The notes beneath the pieces were generated by a model. That model saw only the letters and a list, made by a program, of their open reading frames with translations, ran no database searches and was not told the origin of the DNA. A stretch of DNA of 11,437 bases from Elusimicrobiota bacterium (GTDB lineage Bacteria > Elusimicrobiota > Elusimicrobia > Elusimicrobiales > Elusimicrobiaceae), in assembly GCA_023393825.1 (NCBI GenBank), contig JAEXBW010000078.1, positions 1-11,437 on the forward strand, written 5' to 3'. Positions 1-7,191 of this stretch are shown here, in pieces. The position numbers and the translations under genes are program-made. Numbering within the stretch: position 1 is the first letter of the stretch; every line of letters begins with the position of its first letter.

Positions 1-177
1 GATGCTACATAGAGCAAATTGTTTTTGCAAGTATTTTTCAGTTCCCAAAATTGCGTGATTTGATTAGATTTGAGGTTAGTTTACGTTTTATTTGCCGCAA
101 GGTATATCCAGAGCGGCTGGAAGCCCGTGTATCTGACCGAGCAGGCGACAAAGTATTGCCGCAAAAGACGCCGCAAA

Positions 178-1053
178 CTAATGCTGGCGGGGGTCAAGAA
201 TATCTCGGAAAGCATCCCCCAACATATTCCACGCCAAAACAAACAACAACAAAGCCGTCCCCGGCACAACAATAGTGTGCCAGTAAGCAAAAGGATTGCC
301 GTGCGTGCCAAGTATCCAGTTGCGAGAAAGCGCAACAAGCTGGCCCCAATCGGCTGTGCCAAGCTGGGAGCCAAGCCCCAAGAAGCTTAAAGAGGACGCC
401 GTTAAAACTATATACCCTATATCCAAACTGGCAACAATGATAACGGGATAAATGGCATTTGGCAAAATATGACGCAAAAATATGCGGCGGCGGCTTGCGC
501 CCAAAGCGCGGGCCGCGGTAACAAAATCCCTTTCTTTAACGCTTAAAACATCGCCGCGTATAAGGCGCGCGTAAGAGGGCCACGCGACGGCTGTCAAAGC
601 TATCATCATATTTTTTAAATCAGGCCCCAACATAGCGGCAATAACCATAGCAAGCACCATAGAGGGAACGGCAAAAACAATATCCGTGCAGCGCATTAAA
701 ACCTCGTCAATCCACCCGCCCAAAAAGCCCGCCGCGCCGCCAACAATAATGCCGATAATAAGCGCAAAAAACACAACGGTTATCCCAACCTTAAACGCCA
801 TTCTTGTACCCCAAACTATGCCGTAATAAAGGTCGTACTGGTTTTCCGTTGTGCCAAGGATATTGACGGAGTTTGGCGTCTGCGGGTCCACCGCGTAGCC
901 AGACTGCGGCATCTTATAAGCGTCGCTGCCGTGTACGGGCGCGAGTATCGGCGCAAACAAAGCGGTAATCACAAAAAACAGCAATATAAAAAGCCCCGCA
1001 AGCGAGTTTTTATTTTTAAATATCTTTTTTAGCAGTTTTTTATCGTGCATCAT
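178..1053 (-). CDS. oppC: Peptide ABC transporter permease, OppC/DppC type
   Basis: Inner-membrane permease, one half of the channel of a dipeptide/oligopeptide (peptide/nickel family) ABC importer. The 291 residues match the usual OppC/DppC length. A first membrane segment (about 18-38) is followed by a periplasmic loop with LGTT at 67-70, then a block of further segments. The cytoplasmic EAA loop that docks on the ATPase is clear at about 176-203 (ARALGAS, then HILPNA). The C-terminus has the family ending LGDAFRDILDPR. The loop after LGT reads TENQYDLYYG rather than the common DELGRDVLSR form, so it belongs to a divergent branch. The start at 1053 overlaps the oppB stop as ATGA; an AGGA lies 10 nt upstream, which favours it over the ATG directly after. 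It is the last operon gene in view. Peptide specificity is inferred from family and from the neighbouring peptidase. Confidence 0.93.
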   Translation of the reverse strand: MMHDKKLLKKIFKNKNSLAGLFILLFFVITALFAPILAPVHGSDAYKMPQSGYAVDPQTPNSVNILGTTENQYDLYYGIVWGTRMAFKVGITVVFFALIIGIIVGGAAGFLGGWIDEVLMRCTDIVFAVPSMVLAMVIAAMLGPDLKNMMIALTAVAWPSYARLIRGDVLSVKERDFVTAARALGASRRRIFLRHILPNAIYPVIIVASLDIGYIVLTASSLSFLGLGSQLGTADWGQLVALSRNWILGTHGNPFAYWHTIVVPGTALLLFVLAWNMLGDAFRDILDPRQH

Positions 1054-2075
1054 TTTAATCTTATCCTCGGGTCAAGCACGCTGTAAAGTATATCGGCGGT
1101 TAAATTGCCTATAACAAATAATCCCGCCACCATAAGGGAAAAGCCCATAACGCCCGCAATATCCAACTGCTGCGCGCATTGCACGCCCCAGCGGCCGATA
1201 CCGGGGTAATCAAAAACGGTTTCCACAATAACCGTACCGCCGAGCAGACGGATAAATTGTATGCCCGCAAGAGTAACTATCGGTATTAAAGCATTGCGGC
1301 CCGCGTGTTTATATATAACGGCAAAATCGGTTAAGCCTCTGGCGTACGCGCTACGCACATAATCTTTACCAAGCTCCTCCAACATAGACGAGCGCATTAC
1401 CCTTACCATAAGCGCAAAAGAACCCAAACATAAAGTAAACGCGGGTAGGAAAAGGTGGCGAAGAACATCAAAAAATACAAAAAATTTAAAGTTAAGCAAA
1501 CTGTCTATCAGCAACAATCCTGTGTAATTTTTGAAAGCGGGATTGTGTATTATCATATCGCTTGTAAACCCATATGCCCCGGGCGGGAACCACCCCAGTT
1601 TACCGTAAAAAACCATCAGCAGTAAAAGGCCCAACACAAATATCGGCAGGGAAAACCCCGTCAAAGAAAACAATCTTAAAAGATTATCCAAAAATTTATC
1701 TTTATATACGGCCGACACAATGCCGAACCATACGCCAAAGAATACCACAAGTATTATAGATACCACCGCCAGCTGCACGGTGGCGGGCAGATAGGCTTTT
1801 ATGGCGGAGGTTACGGGCATATTTGCGGTTTCGCTATACCCAAAATCGCCCTTTACCATGCGCCCCAGCCAACGCCCGTACTGCACCAGCATAGGGTCGT
1901 TAAGGCCGTGCTTTTGTATAACTTCTTCAAGCGAGGCCATTTGGCGCGGGTCTTGGATATAAAGCGAGGCGCGCATTTCCGGCGAGAGGCGGTGCGTAAG
2001 AAAAAATAGCAAAAACGTTACCCCCAACATAACAAGGGGCATCATCAAAAGCCTGCGGGAAATGAATGAAAACAT
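1050..2075 (-). CDS. oppB: Peptide ABC transporter permease, OppB/DppB type
   Basis: Inner-membrane permease that pairs with OppC to form the translocation path of the peptide importer. It has 341 residues, close to DppB. The N-terminus ISRRLLMMPLVMLGVTFLLF is the typical first membrane helix, followed by a periplasmic stretch with LNDPMLVQYGRWL at about 58-70 and GDFGYS at 76-81. The ATPase-docking EAA loop is at about 238-265 (YARGL, then HAGRNALIPIV), followed by ETVFDYPGIG at 285-294 and the C-terminal VLDPRIRLK, all family hallmarks. The segment at about 165-205 between membrane helices is longer than in short OppB proteins. An AGGA lies about 9 nt before the start. It follows the peptidase gene after a 57-bp gap holding a hairpin, and its stop overlaps the oppC start by 4 bp, implying translational coupling. 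Confidence 0.94.
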   Translation of the reverse strand: MFSFISRRLLMMPLVMLGVTFLLFFLTHRLSPEMRASLYIQDPRQMASLEEVIQKHGLNDPMLVQYGRWLGRMVKGDFGYSETANMPVTSAIKAYLPATVQLAVVSIILVVFFGVWFGIVSAVYKDKFLDNLLRLFSLTGFSLPIFVLGLLLLMVFYGKLGWFPPGAYGFTSDMIIHNPAFKNYTGLLLIDSLLNFKFFVFFDVLRHLFLPAFTLCLGSFALMVRVMRSSMLEELGKDYVRSAYARGLTDFAVIYKHAGRNALIPIVTLAGIQFIRLLGGTVIVETVFDYPGIGRWGVQCAQQLDIAGVMGFSLMVAGLFVIGNLTADILYSVLDPRIRLK

Positions 2076-2097
2076 TAAACTATATCCTTTTTATTTT

Positions 2098-2124
2098 GGG
2101 CGGAACTTTTTGACGGCTCCGCCC
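2098..2124 (-). other. Intercistronic hairpin between peptidase and oppB
   Basis: GGGCGGA (2098-2104) and TCCGCCC (2118-2124) form a perfect 7-bp GC-rich stem with a 13-nt loop. On the operon's strand the hairpin is followed by an A-rich run, not a T run, so it is not a usual terminator there. On the plus strand a T-rich stretch follows, but no plus gene lies upstream. It sits in the only untranslated gap of the operon. It could protect upstream mRNA ends or attenuate permease expression; that role is inference. Confidence 0.5.
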
Positions 2125-2132
2125 GTTTTATA

Positions 2133-3284
2133 CTATTTTTTATAACCTAAAACCACATCAGCAACAATATCGGCGGTTTGATTGAAAATTTTTAAATCCA
2201 ACCATTCCTTTGTTGTGTGGACCGACCTATACCCTATACCGATAATAGGCGTAAACAAACCCTTGCCAAATAAAATATTAGCGTCGTACCCGCCTCCGCT
2301 GGAATAAGGCTTCATAATAACACCGTGCTTTTTTGCCGCGGCGGTAATGTGCTTGATAAGCGGAGAATTGACGGGAATATTAAGCAGAGGATATTTTGCG
2401 GAAGATTTAAAAGTGATTACGGGCTTTACGGTTTTGCCGTCCACTTTTTTGGTAAATTTCTTTTCCGCCTTTTTAAAGCAAGCTTCCATGTGGGCAACCT
2501 GTTTTTTAAGTGCGCCGGCTTTTCTGCTTCTGGCTTCGCCTTTAAGGTTAAGTTGTGGCATAACCACGTTTGTGGAATCGCCGCCGCTTATCACGCCTAT
2601 GTTAGCTACGGTAAGCGGGTCTATGCGGCCTAACTTCATTATGGATATTGCATAGGCGGCAACTTCTAAGGCGGAGATGCCTTTTTCAGGCTCTACGCCC
2701 GCGTGCGCGGCAATGCCTTTAATTTCCACTTCAATCACGGCGGCTTCGGGCGCGTTTACGATAATTTTATCGTTATTATCATCGTCCAAGATAAGCCCTT
2801 CGCGGCCTTTTACTTTGCTTACGTCAAAATTCTTTGCGCCGTACATACCGTTTTCTTCGCAAAGAGTAAAGACGGCTTCTATCGGAGGATACTTTTCCCC
2901 GCTTTCTTTAAGCGCGCGCATAACTTCCAATATTATGGCAATGCCCGCCCTGTCGTCCGCACCTAAAATTGTTGTACCGTCGGAGGTAACTTTATCACCT
3001 TTAACAATAGCTTTAATATTTTTGCACGGCGTTACGGTATCAAGGTGAGAACATAAAATAAAAGGAGCGGATTTTATTGTCCCCGGCAAAAGACCGATAA
3101 CATTGCCCTTTGCGGTTGTTTTAAATTTAGACCCTGCATTATCGTGGGTTACGCGGCAGCCAAGCGCCTTAAGTTCGGCCTCTGCGGCAAGTTGCATATT
3201 AAGTTCATTAAAAGATGTGGATTCAATCTTTGTAAGTTTTATAAATGTGTCCAACATTCTTTTATAGTTTATTTTTACGGTCAT
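2133..3284 (-). CDS. Cytosolic M20 family metallopeptidase, PepT-like
   Basis: Zinc aminopeptidase of the M20 family, closest in motif pattern to peptidase T-like (tripeptidase) proteins. The 383 residues carry the full two-metal set: H80 and D82 in SHLDTV, bridging D110 in GADDRAG, catalytic E143 with E144 in CEENG, D167 in LILDDD, and the last metal ligand H356 in RSVHTTKEW. H194 (AAHAG) belongs to the central dimerisation domain. There is no signal peptide, so it should act in the cytoplasm. It lies inside the peptide ABC operon. Its ATG overlaps the oppF stop as ATGA, and an AAGGAG lies 5 nt upstream. Known family activity plus context suggests hydrolysis of imported short peptides to free amino acids. 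The exact specificity (tripeptide or dipeptide) cannot be read from the sequence. Confidence 0.92.
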   Translation of the reverse strand: MTVKINYKRMLDTFIKLTKIESTSFNELNMQLAAEAELKALGCRVTHDNAGSKFKTTAKGNVIGLLPGTIKSAPFILCSHLDTVTPCKNIKAIVKGDKVTSDGTTILGADDRAGIAIILEVMRALKESGEKYPPIEAVFTLCEENGMYGAKNFDVSKVKGREGLILDDDNNDKIIVNAPEAAVIEVEIKGIAAHAGVEPEKGISALEVAAYAISIMKLGRIDPLTVANIGVISGGDSTNVVMPQLNLKGEARSRKAGALKKQVAHMEACFKKAEKKFTKKVDGKTVKPVITFKSSAKYPLLNIPVNSPLIKHITAAAKKHGVIMKPYSSGGGYDANILFGKGLFTPIIGIGYRSVHTTKEWLDLKIFNQTADIVADVVLGYKK

Positions 3285-4090
3285 AGTATCTCCTTTCTTC
3301 CGTTTAATATATCTGCGCGAGCCAAGGGCAGAACGCCGCTTAAAAGCAGTTTTGTTTCGCTGCTTTTGGGGTTTTTAAACAAGTCCGCTGCGGGGCCTTG
3401 TTCCACTACAACGCCGTTATAAAGCACGGCTGCGCTGTCGCACAAAAAGTTACAAAGTGCCAAATCGTGAGAGATAAAAATTAAGCTTAAATTATATTCT
3501 TTTTTTACGTCTATAAGAAGGTTTAATATCTGCGCTTGTATGGAAACATCAAGGGCGGATACAGGTTCGTCGGCTATCAGCAATTTAGGGTCTAATGCTA
3601 AGGCGCGCGCTATGCCGATGCGCTGGCGCTGCCCGCCCGAAAATTCGTGCGGATACCTGTCTAAAAATTTTGAAGCAAGGCCGACTAAAGAAAGCAGTTT
3701 TTTAAGTTTAGCTTCGGTATATTTTACGTCGTGTATTAAAAAAGGTTCTTCCAAAATTTGACGCACGCTCATACGCGGGTTTAGGGAGGAATACGGGTCT
3801 TGAAACACAACCTGCACTTTACCGCGAAGCCGCCTTAACTCCAGCCTGTGCAGGGTGGAAATATCCTGCCCGTCAATAATAACGCGGCCCGAGCTCATTG
3901 TTTCCAACCCCAAAATTATTTTTGCCAATGTCGTTTTGCCGCAGCCAGAGGGGCCGAGCAAACCAAAGCTTTCCCCCTCTTTGACGGTAAGGGAAACGCC
4001 TTTTAAAACCTCCGCGCTTTGACTGCCGCCGAAAAGCGAGGTATTATTATAAACTTTTCTAAGGTTTTCTATCTTTAAAATATCAGTCAT
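3281..4090 (-). CDS. oppF: Peptide ABC transporter ATPase, OppF/DppF type
   Basis: Cytoplasmic ATPase, second nucleotide-binding subunit of the importer. In 269 residues it has Walker A GPSGCGKT (46-53), Q-loop FQDP (Q97), signature SGGQRQR (151-157), Walker B LLIADEP (D174, E175) and the H-loop SHD (H208). An open frame continues upstream to 4243, but that part is only oppD read in another frame. I chose 4090 because GGAGG lies 6 nt upstream; the adjacent ATG at 4093 would leave only 3 nt. This gives an 8-bp overlap with oppD and a 4-bp ATGA overlap with the peptidase gene. Unlike its partner OppD it ends soon after the ATPase core and lacks the C-terminal cysteine-bearing oligopeptide domain common in longer OppF proteins. 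Its length is nearer that of NikE-type subunits. Confidence 0.93.
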   Translation of the reverse strand: MTDILKIENLRKVYNNTSLFGGSQSAEVLKGVSLTVKEGESFGLLGPSGCGKTTLAKIILGLETMSSGRVIIDGQDISTLHRLELRRLRGKVQVVFQDPYSSLNPRMSVRQILEEPFLIHDVKYTEAKLKKLLSLVGLASKFLDRYPHEFSGGQRQRIGIARALALDPKLLIADEPVSALDVSIQAQILNLLIDVKKEYNLSLIFISHDLALCNFLCDSAAVLYNGVVVEQGPAADLFKNPKSSETKLLLSGVLPLARADILNGRKEIL

Positions 4091-5045
4091 CATCGTCCTC
4101 CGCATACATCCAGCAGCGAACCTGATGATTATCCCCCGCCATAAAAACGGGCGGGCATTCGTTTTTGCACTTTGGCATTTTAAACGGGCAGCGCGGCTCA
4201 AAACTGCAACCTTTAAACACTTCCCCCGGTAAGGGCGGCGCACCCGGTATGGCGTTTAGTTTTGTCTGGCGGCTTTGCAAAGTTACGACGGAACCCAAAA
4301 GACCTTTTGTATAAGGGTGCAGCGGATTATTAAAAAGTTCCTGCTTGGCGGACTCTTCCACCTTCTGCCCGCCGTAAAGCACAATAACGCGCGTGGCAAT
4401 ATCGTCTACAATGGCAAGGTTGTGGGTTATGAAGATAACCGTCATATTATTTTCTTTCTGCAATTTTTTGATAAGCTCTAAAATTTGTGCCTGTACCGTA
4501 ACGTCAAGCGCGGTGGTAGGCTCGTCGGCAATAAGTATCTGCGGGGAACAGCAAAGCGCGGCGGCAATCATAACACGCTGGCGCATACCGCCAGAAAGCT
4601 GGTGCGGATAACTCTTTAAAAATTTTTTATCTATGCCCACCTTTTGCAGCAAGTCACTTGTTTTTTTAAGCGCTTCCTGTTTGCTTATTTTTTTGTGGGC
4701 CAAAATAGCTTCCGCTATTTGTTCTTCCACGGTAAAAACGGGGTTGAGGGAGGTCATAGGGTCTTGAAAGACCATTGCAATCTTTTCCCCGCGTATCTTG
4801 CGCACTTCGCCCGCGGGCAGCTTTAAAATATCTTTTTGCTCAAAAATAATTTCGCCGTTATTAACGCGCGCTTCGGGCGGCAACAGGCGCATAAGCGACA
4901 GCGCATGAATGGTTTTGCCGCAGCCCGATTCCCCCACTACGGCAAGGACTTCCGCCTTTTCAAGGGAATAACTTAGGTTTCGCAAAACGGTTAAATCAGC
5001 GCCGTCTTCGTTAAAGCTGACGGTGAGGTTTGATATTTTAATCAC
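4083..5045 (-). CDS. oppD: Peptide ABC transporter ATPase, OppD/DppD type
   Basis: Cytoplasmic ATPase subunit and first gene of the peptide import operon. In 320 residues it shows Walker A GESGCGKT (38-45), Q-loop Q94, signature LSGGMRQR (150-157), Walker B ILIADEP (D174, E175) and H-loop H208. A C-terminal oligopeptide/dipeptide domain (about 235-312) includes HPYTKGLL and five cysteines at 280, 286, 293, 297 and 311. In related OppD/DppD proteins cysteines of this pattern hold an iron-sulfur cluster. The protein ends in an acidic DDDD run. The start is GTG: an in-frame TAA three codons upstream rules out any longer protein, and the reading frame begins normally for the family. No Shine-Dalgarno is visible and a TATAAT ends only 5 nt before the GTG, so the mRNA may be leaderless. 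Confidence 0.94.
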   Translation of the reverse strand: MIKISNLTVSFNEDGADLTVLRNLSYSLEKAEVLAVVGESGCGKTIHALSLMRLLPPEARVNNGEIIFEQKDILKLPAGEVRKIRGEKIAMVFQDPMTSLNPVFTVEEQIAEAILAHKKISKQEALKKTSDLLQKVGIDKKFLKSYPHQLSGGMRQRVMIAAALCCSPQILIADEPTTALDVTVQAQILELIKKLQKENNMTVIFITHNLAIVDDIATRVIVLYGGQKVEESAKQELFNNPLHPYTKGLLGSVVTLQSRQTKLNAIPGAPPLPGEVFKGCSFEPRCPFKMPKCKNECPPVFMAGDNHQVRCWMYAEDDDD

Positions 5046-5050
5046 AATAA

Positions 5051-5059
5051 ATTATATCA
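5051..5059 (-). promoter_or_regulatory. Extended -10 promoter of the peptide transport operon
   Basis: On the minus strand the sequence reads TGATATAAT, an extended -10 (TGn plus a perfect TATAAT). The TATAAT ends 5 nt before the oppD GTG, which puts the expected transcription start at or within a base or two of the start codon. No good -35 is present at 16-17 bp spacing (TGCATC at best), as is common for extended -10 promoters. No operator was recognised in the 96-bp gap shared with the divergent gene. Confidence 0.6.
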
Positions 5060-5141
5060 ATGTTTGCAAGTATGATGCACGAAGTTATTTTACAGCGGCC
5101 GCCGCCTAAACAAAGCCTGTATATTTTTGTAAACTATATAT

Positions 5142-5570
5142 ATGAAATACATTTACCTTGTTTTAATCGCGCTGCTGTGCGCGTGCGGGCCTTACGAAAC
5201 GGTTAAAATAACTCTGCCCAACGGTTTTACCGTTAAGGCGGAAATTGCAGATACTCCGCAAAAAGCGGAACTGGGCCTGATGAACAGAAATCATTTGGGC
5301 AAACATAAAGGTATGATATTTCCTTTTGATAAAGACGATTCCCGCCTGTTTTGGATGAAGAACACATACATCAATCTTGATATACTTTTTATAACGGCGG
5401 ATAAAAAAATTGCTTCTATCTCGGCAAATGTACCGCGCTCCTACAAAAACACTCCGCAGGAAGAAGTCGCTCTTGCGGGCGGGTACGGTAAATATGTATT
5501 GGAACTGCCTGCGGGTACTGCCGCCAGAGAGAACCTTAAGGAAGGCGACGCTTTAGTATTTAATTTATGA
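5142..5570 (+). CDS. DUF192 (UPF0127) family lipoprotein
   Basis: A 142-residue exported protein of the DUF192 family, whose function is not established. A short hydrophobic signal runs to a lipobox LCAC with the lipidated cysteine at C15, so it should be membrane-anchored. The domain covers about 20-142: ELGLMNR (43-49), GMIFPF (57-62), FWMKNT (70-75) with LDILFI (79-84), and the C-terminal YVLELPAGTAARENLKEGD (118-136). All are hallmarks of the family. There is no Shine-Dalgarno before the ATG, and the upstream DNA is AT-rich with weak -10 candidates (TATATT at 5120, TAAACT at 5130). Its stop overlaps the start of the following exported peptidase as ATGA, so the two are co-translated. Why a DUF192 protein is paired with a peptidase is not known. 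Confidence 0.9.
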   Translation: MKYIYLVLIALLCACGPYETVKITLPNGFTVKAEIADTPQKAELGLMNRNHLGKHKGMIFPFDKDDSRLFWMKNTYINLDILFITADKKIASISANVPRSYKNTPQEEVALAGGYGKYVLELPAGTAARENLKEGDALVFNL

Positions 5571-7120
5571 AAAAACTGCTTTTTGCTTTTTTGTTTTTAC
5601 CTCTTCTTTTAAACGGGGCGGAAGTTAACTACCCCGCGCTTAACGATATTGCAAAAGAACACCTTATAAACCTTATTAATATAGATACTTCCCAACCCGA
5701 CCCAAACGAAACCCTTGCCGTGCGCTATATATACAAAGTGCTTAACAAAAATAAAGCAGACTGGGATATTTACCGCGCGGAAAAACCCAGAGGCAACCTT
5801 ATCGCCGTGCTTAAGGCAGATAAAGAATATGCCAAAGAAAATAAGGAACCCGCTTTAATACTTATCGCCCACCTTGATACCGCCCCCGTGCAGGAAGGCT
5901 GGGCCGTAGCGCCAACTAAGGCAACGATTAAAGACGGCAAGATATACGGGCTTGGTTCCACCGACGACAAAAACTATGCCGCCATCAACCTTACCATTTT
6001 AACCTGGCTTAAACAGAACAATATAAAGCTTAAGCGCGATATAATATTTTTATTTACCGCCGACGAAGAAAACGGCAGCGCAAAAGGCATAAAGTTTTTA
6101 TACGATAAATATCCGCAAAAACTTCAGGCGGGTTTCGCATTAAACGAAGGCGGCGGAATAATAAAGGGCGAGAACGGGATAAAAGATATTTTATTTTTGG
6201 AAGCCGCCACAAAAATGTATATGGATATTTTGGTTACCGCGCGCGGCGAGGGCGGGCATTCCGCAATGCCGGGGCAGACAAATGCCATATATAAACTTTC
6301 GCAAGCTTTGTCCGTTATAGAAAACTACCAAAGGCCGCTTAGGCTTTCCCCATTTACAAAAAACTTTTTTGACAGGATTTTTGCCTATCAGGACGACGAT
6401 GCCAAAACAACAATATCACTTTTAAATTCCTCCGACCCTATGCAGGCAATGCAAGCCGCCAAGATAATTAGCGAAGACCCGTTTTTTAAAGCGCAGCTGA
6501 TGGACACTATTTCCCCCACGATAGTAACATCGGGGGTGGACGCGAACACATCTTCGTCGGAAGCTTACGCAACGCTTAACTGTCGCCTGCTGCCCGACAG
6601 CGACCCCAATAAATTTTTTGACAGTCTTTCCGCCTTATTTGCGGCTGACCCTTTGGTAACGCTTTCCATAATAGAAAAGCCCGAGCTTCCCTTCCCCCAG
6701 CCGCCCGCAAACAGCGAAGACCTTTTATTTAAATCTTTGGAAGCGGCCGCCGCAAAAGTTATGCCAGGCTCTCTTACTATTGCGGGTATGACGCCCGCCT
6801 CCAGCGAGAGTGAATTTTTAAGACGCCACGGCGTTATAACTTACGGCATAGGCCCCGTAATGCCGGGCGAAACCGAAGGCCCGCACCAACCTAACGAAAA
6901 TATAGCAGAAGAAGATTTTTATCAACAGCTTAAGCTTACGCTGGAAACCGTGCTTAATTTTACGGAAGTCGGACGCCAACTGCCTGTTATTATTGCGCCC
7001 GCGCCCGCTATAATAAAACCCGCTATACCGCCAACAATTACCCCCGCCACCGCTGCTGCCCCCGCACCGCAGCCGCAACAAACTGCGGCCACGGCCGCGC
7101 AGCCGACAGCGGCAAAGTAA
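5567..7120 (+). CDS. Exported M20 family metallopeptidase with Pro/Ala-rich tail
   Basis: A secreted or periplasmic zinc peptidase of 517 residues. The N-terminus MKKLLFAFLFLPLLLNGA is a signal peptide with probable cleavage near residue 18 and no lipobox. The M20 metal and catalytic set is complete: H102 and D104 in AHLDTAP, D133 in GSTDDK, E167 and E168 in TADEENG, E194 in LNEGGG, and H440 in GPHQPNE. H231 (GGHSAMP) opens the dimerisation domain. The motif style resembles the carboxypeptidase/CPS1-like M20A branch, so dipeptides or N-blocked amino acids are plausible substrates. Residues about 473-517 form a low-complexity Pro/Ala/Thr/Gln tail without a domain. No Shine-Dalgarno is seen; translation probably couples to the upstream DUF192 gene through the ATGA overlap. 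It is distinct from the cytosolic M20 enzyme at 2133-3284. Confidence 0.92.
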   Translation: MKKLLFAFLFLPLLLNGAEVNYPALNDIAKEHLINLINIDTSQPDPNETLAVRYIYKVLNKNKADWDIYRAEKPRGNLIAVLKADKEYAKENKEPALILIAHLDTAPVQEGWAVAPTKATIKDGKIYGLGSTDDKNYAAINLTILTWLKQNNIKLKRDIIFLFTADEENGSAKGIKFLYDKYPQKLQAGFALNEGGGIIKGENGIKDILFLEAATKMYMDILVTARGEGGHSAMPGQTNAIYKLSQALSVIENYQRPLRLSPFTKNFFDRIFAYQDDDAKTTISLLNSSDPMQAMQAAKIISEDPFFKAQLMDTISPTIVTSGVDANTSSSEAYATLNCRLLPDSDPNKFFDSLSALFAADPLVTLSIIEKPELPFPQPPANSEDLLFKSLEAAAAKVMPGSLTIAGMTPASSESEFLRRHGVITYGIGPVMPGETEGPHQPNENIAEEDFYQQLKLTLETVLNFTEVGRQLPVIIAPAPAIIKPAIPPTITPATAAAPAPQPQQTAATAAQPTAAK

Positions 7121-7133
7121 ATTTAATTGCATT

Positions 7134-7172
7134 AAAAATCCCCCGCTTCCTTAAAAGAAACGGGGGATTTTT
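7134..7172. terminator. Bidirectional rho-independent terminator
   Basis: AAAAATCCCCCG (7134-7145) and CGGGGGATTTTT (7161-7172) form a perfect 12-bp stem around a 15-nt loop. T-rich tails follow on both strands (TTTTTATTT on plus, TTTTTAAT on minus). It lies between the convergent exported peptidase (plus) and the pilin gene (minus, stop at 7192), so it can end both transcripts. Confidence 0.92.
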
Positions 7173-7191
7173 ATTTATAAACTTATTTTAT

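Noticed and set aside
1..390. Small plus-strand reading frames near the window start (51-275, 70-390) and a minus frame at 81-374
   Set aside because: They overlap oppC over most of their length, begin at non-ATG codons or lack ribosome sites, and show no recognisable domain. Positions 1-177 show three GCCGCAA copies but no convincing gene or terminator.
2677..3048. Plus-strand frame of 123 codons opposite the PepT-like peptidase
   Set aside because: Antisense to a gene with a complete catalytic motif set. It has no ribosome site, and its composition simply mirrors the peptidase codons.
4091..4243. Longer OppF with 50-51 extra N-terminal residues starting at 4243
   Set aside because: That stretch is the 3' end of oppD in another frame. 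It is basic and unlike the family, and a GGAGG ribosome site 6 nt before 4090 identifies the real start.
5095..5102. GCGGCCGC palindrome in the oppD/DUF192 gap as an operator
   Set aside because: An 8-bp GC palindrome with no second copy or flanking symmetry; GCGGC-rich words are common throughout the window.
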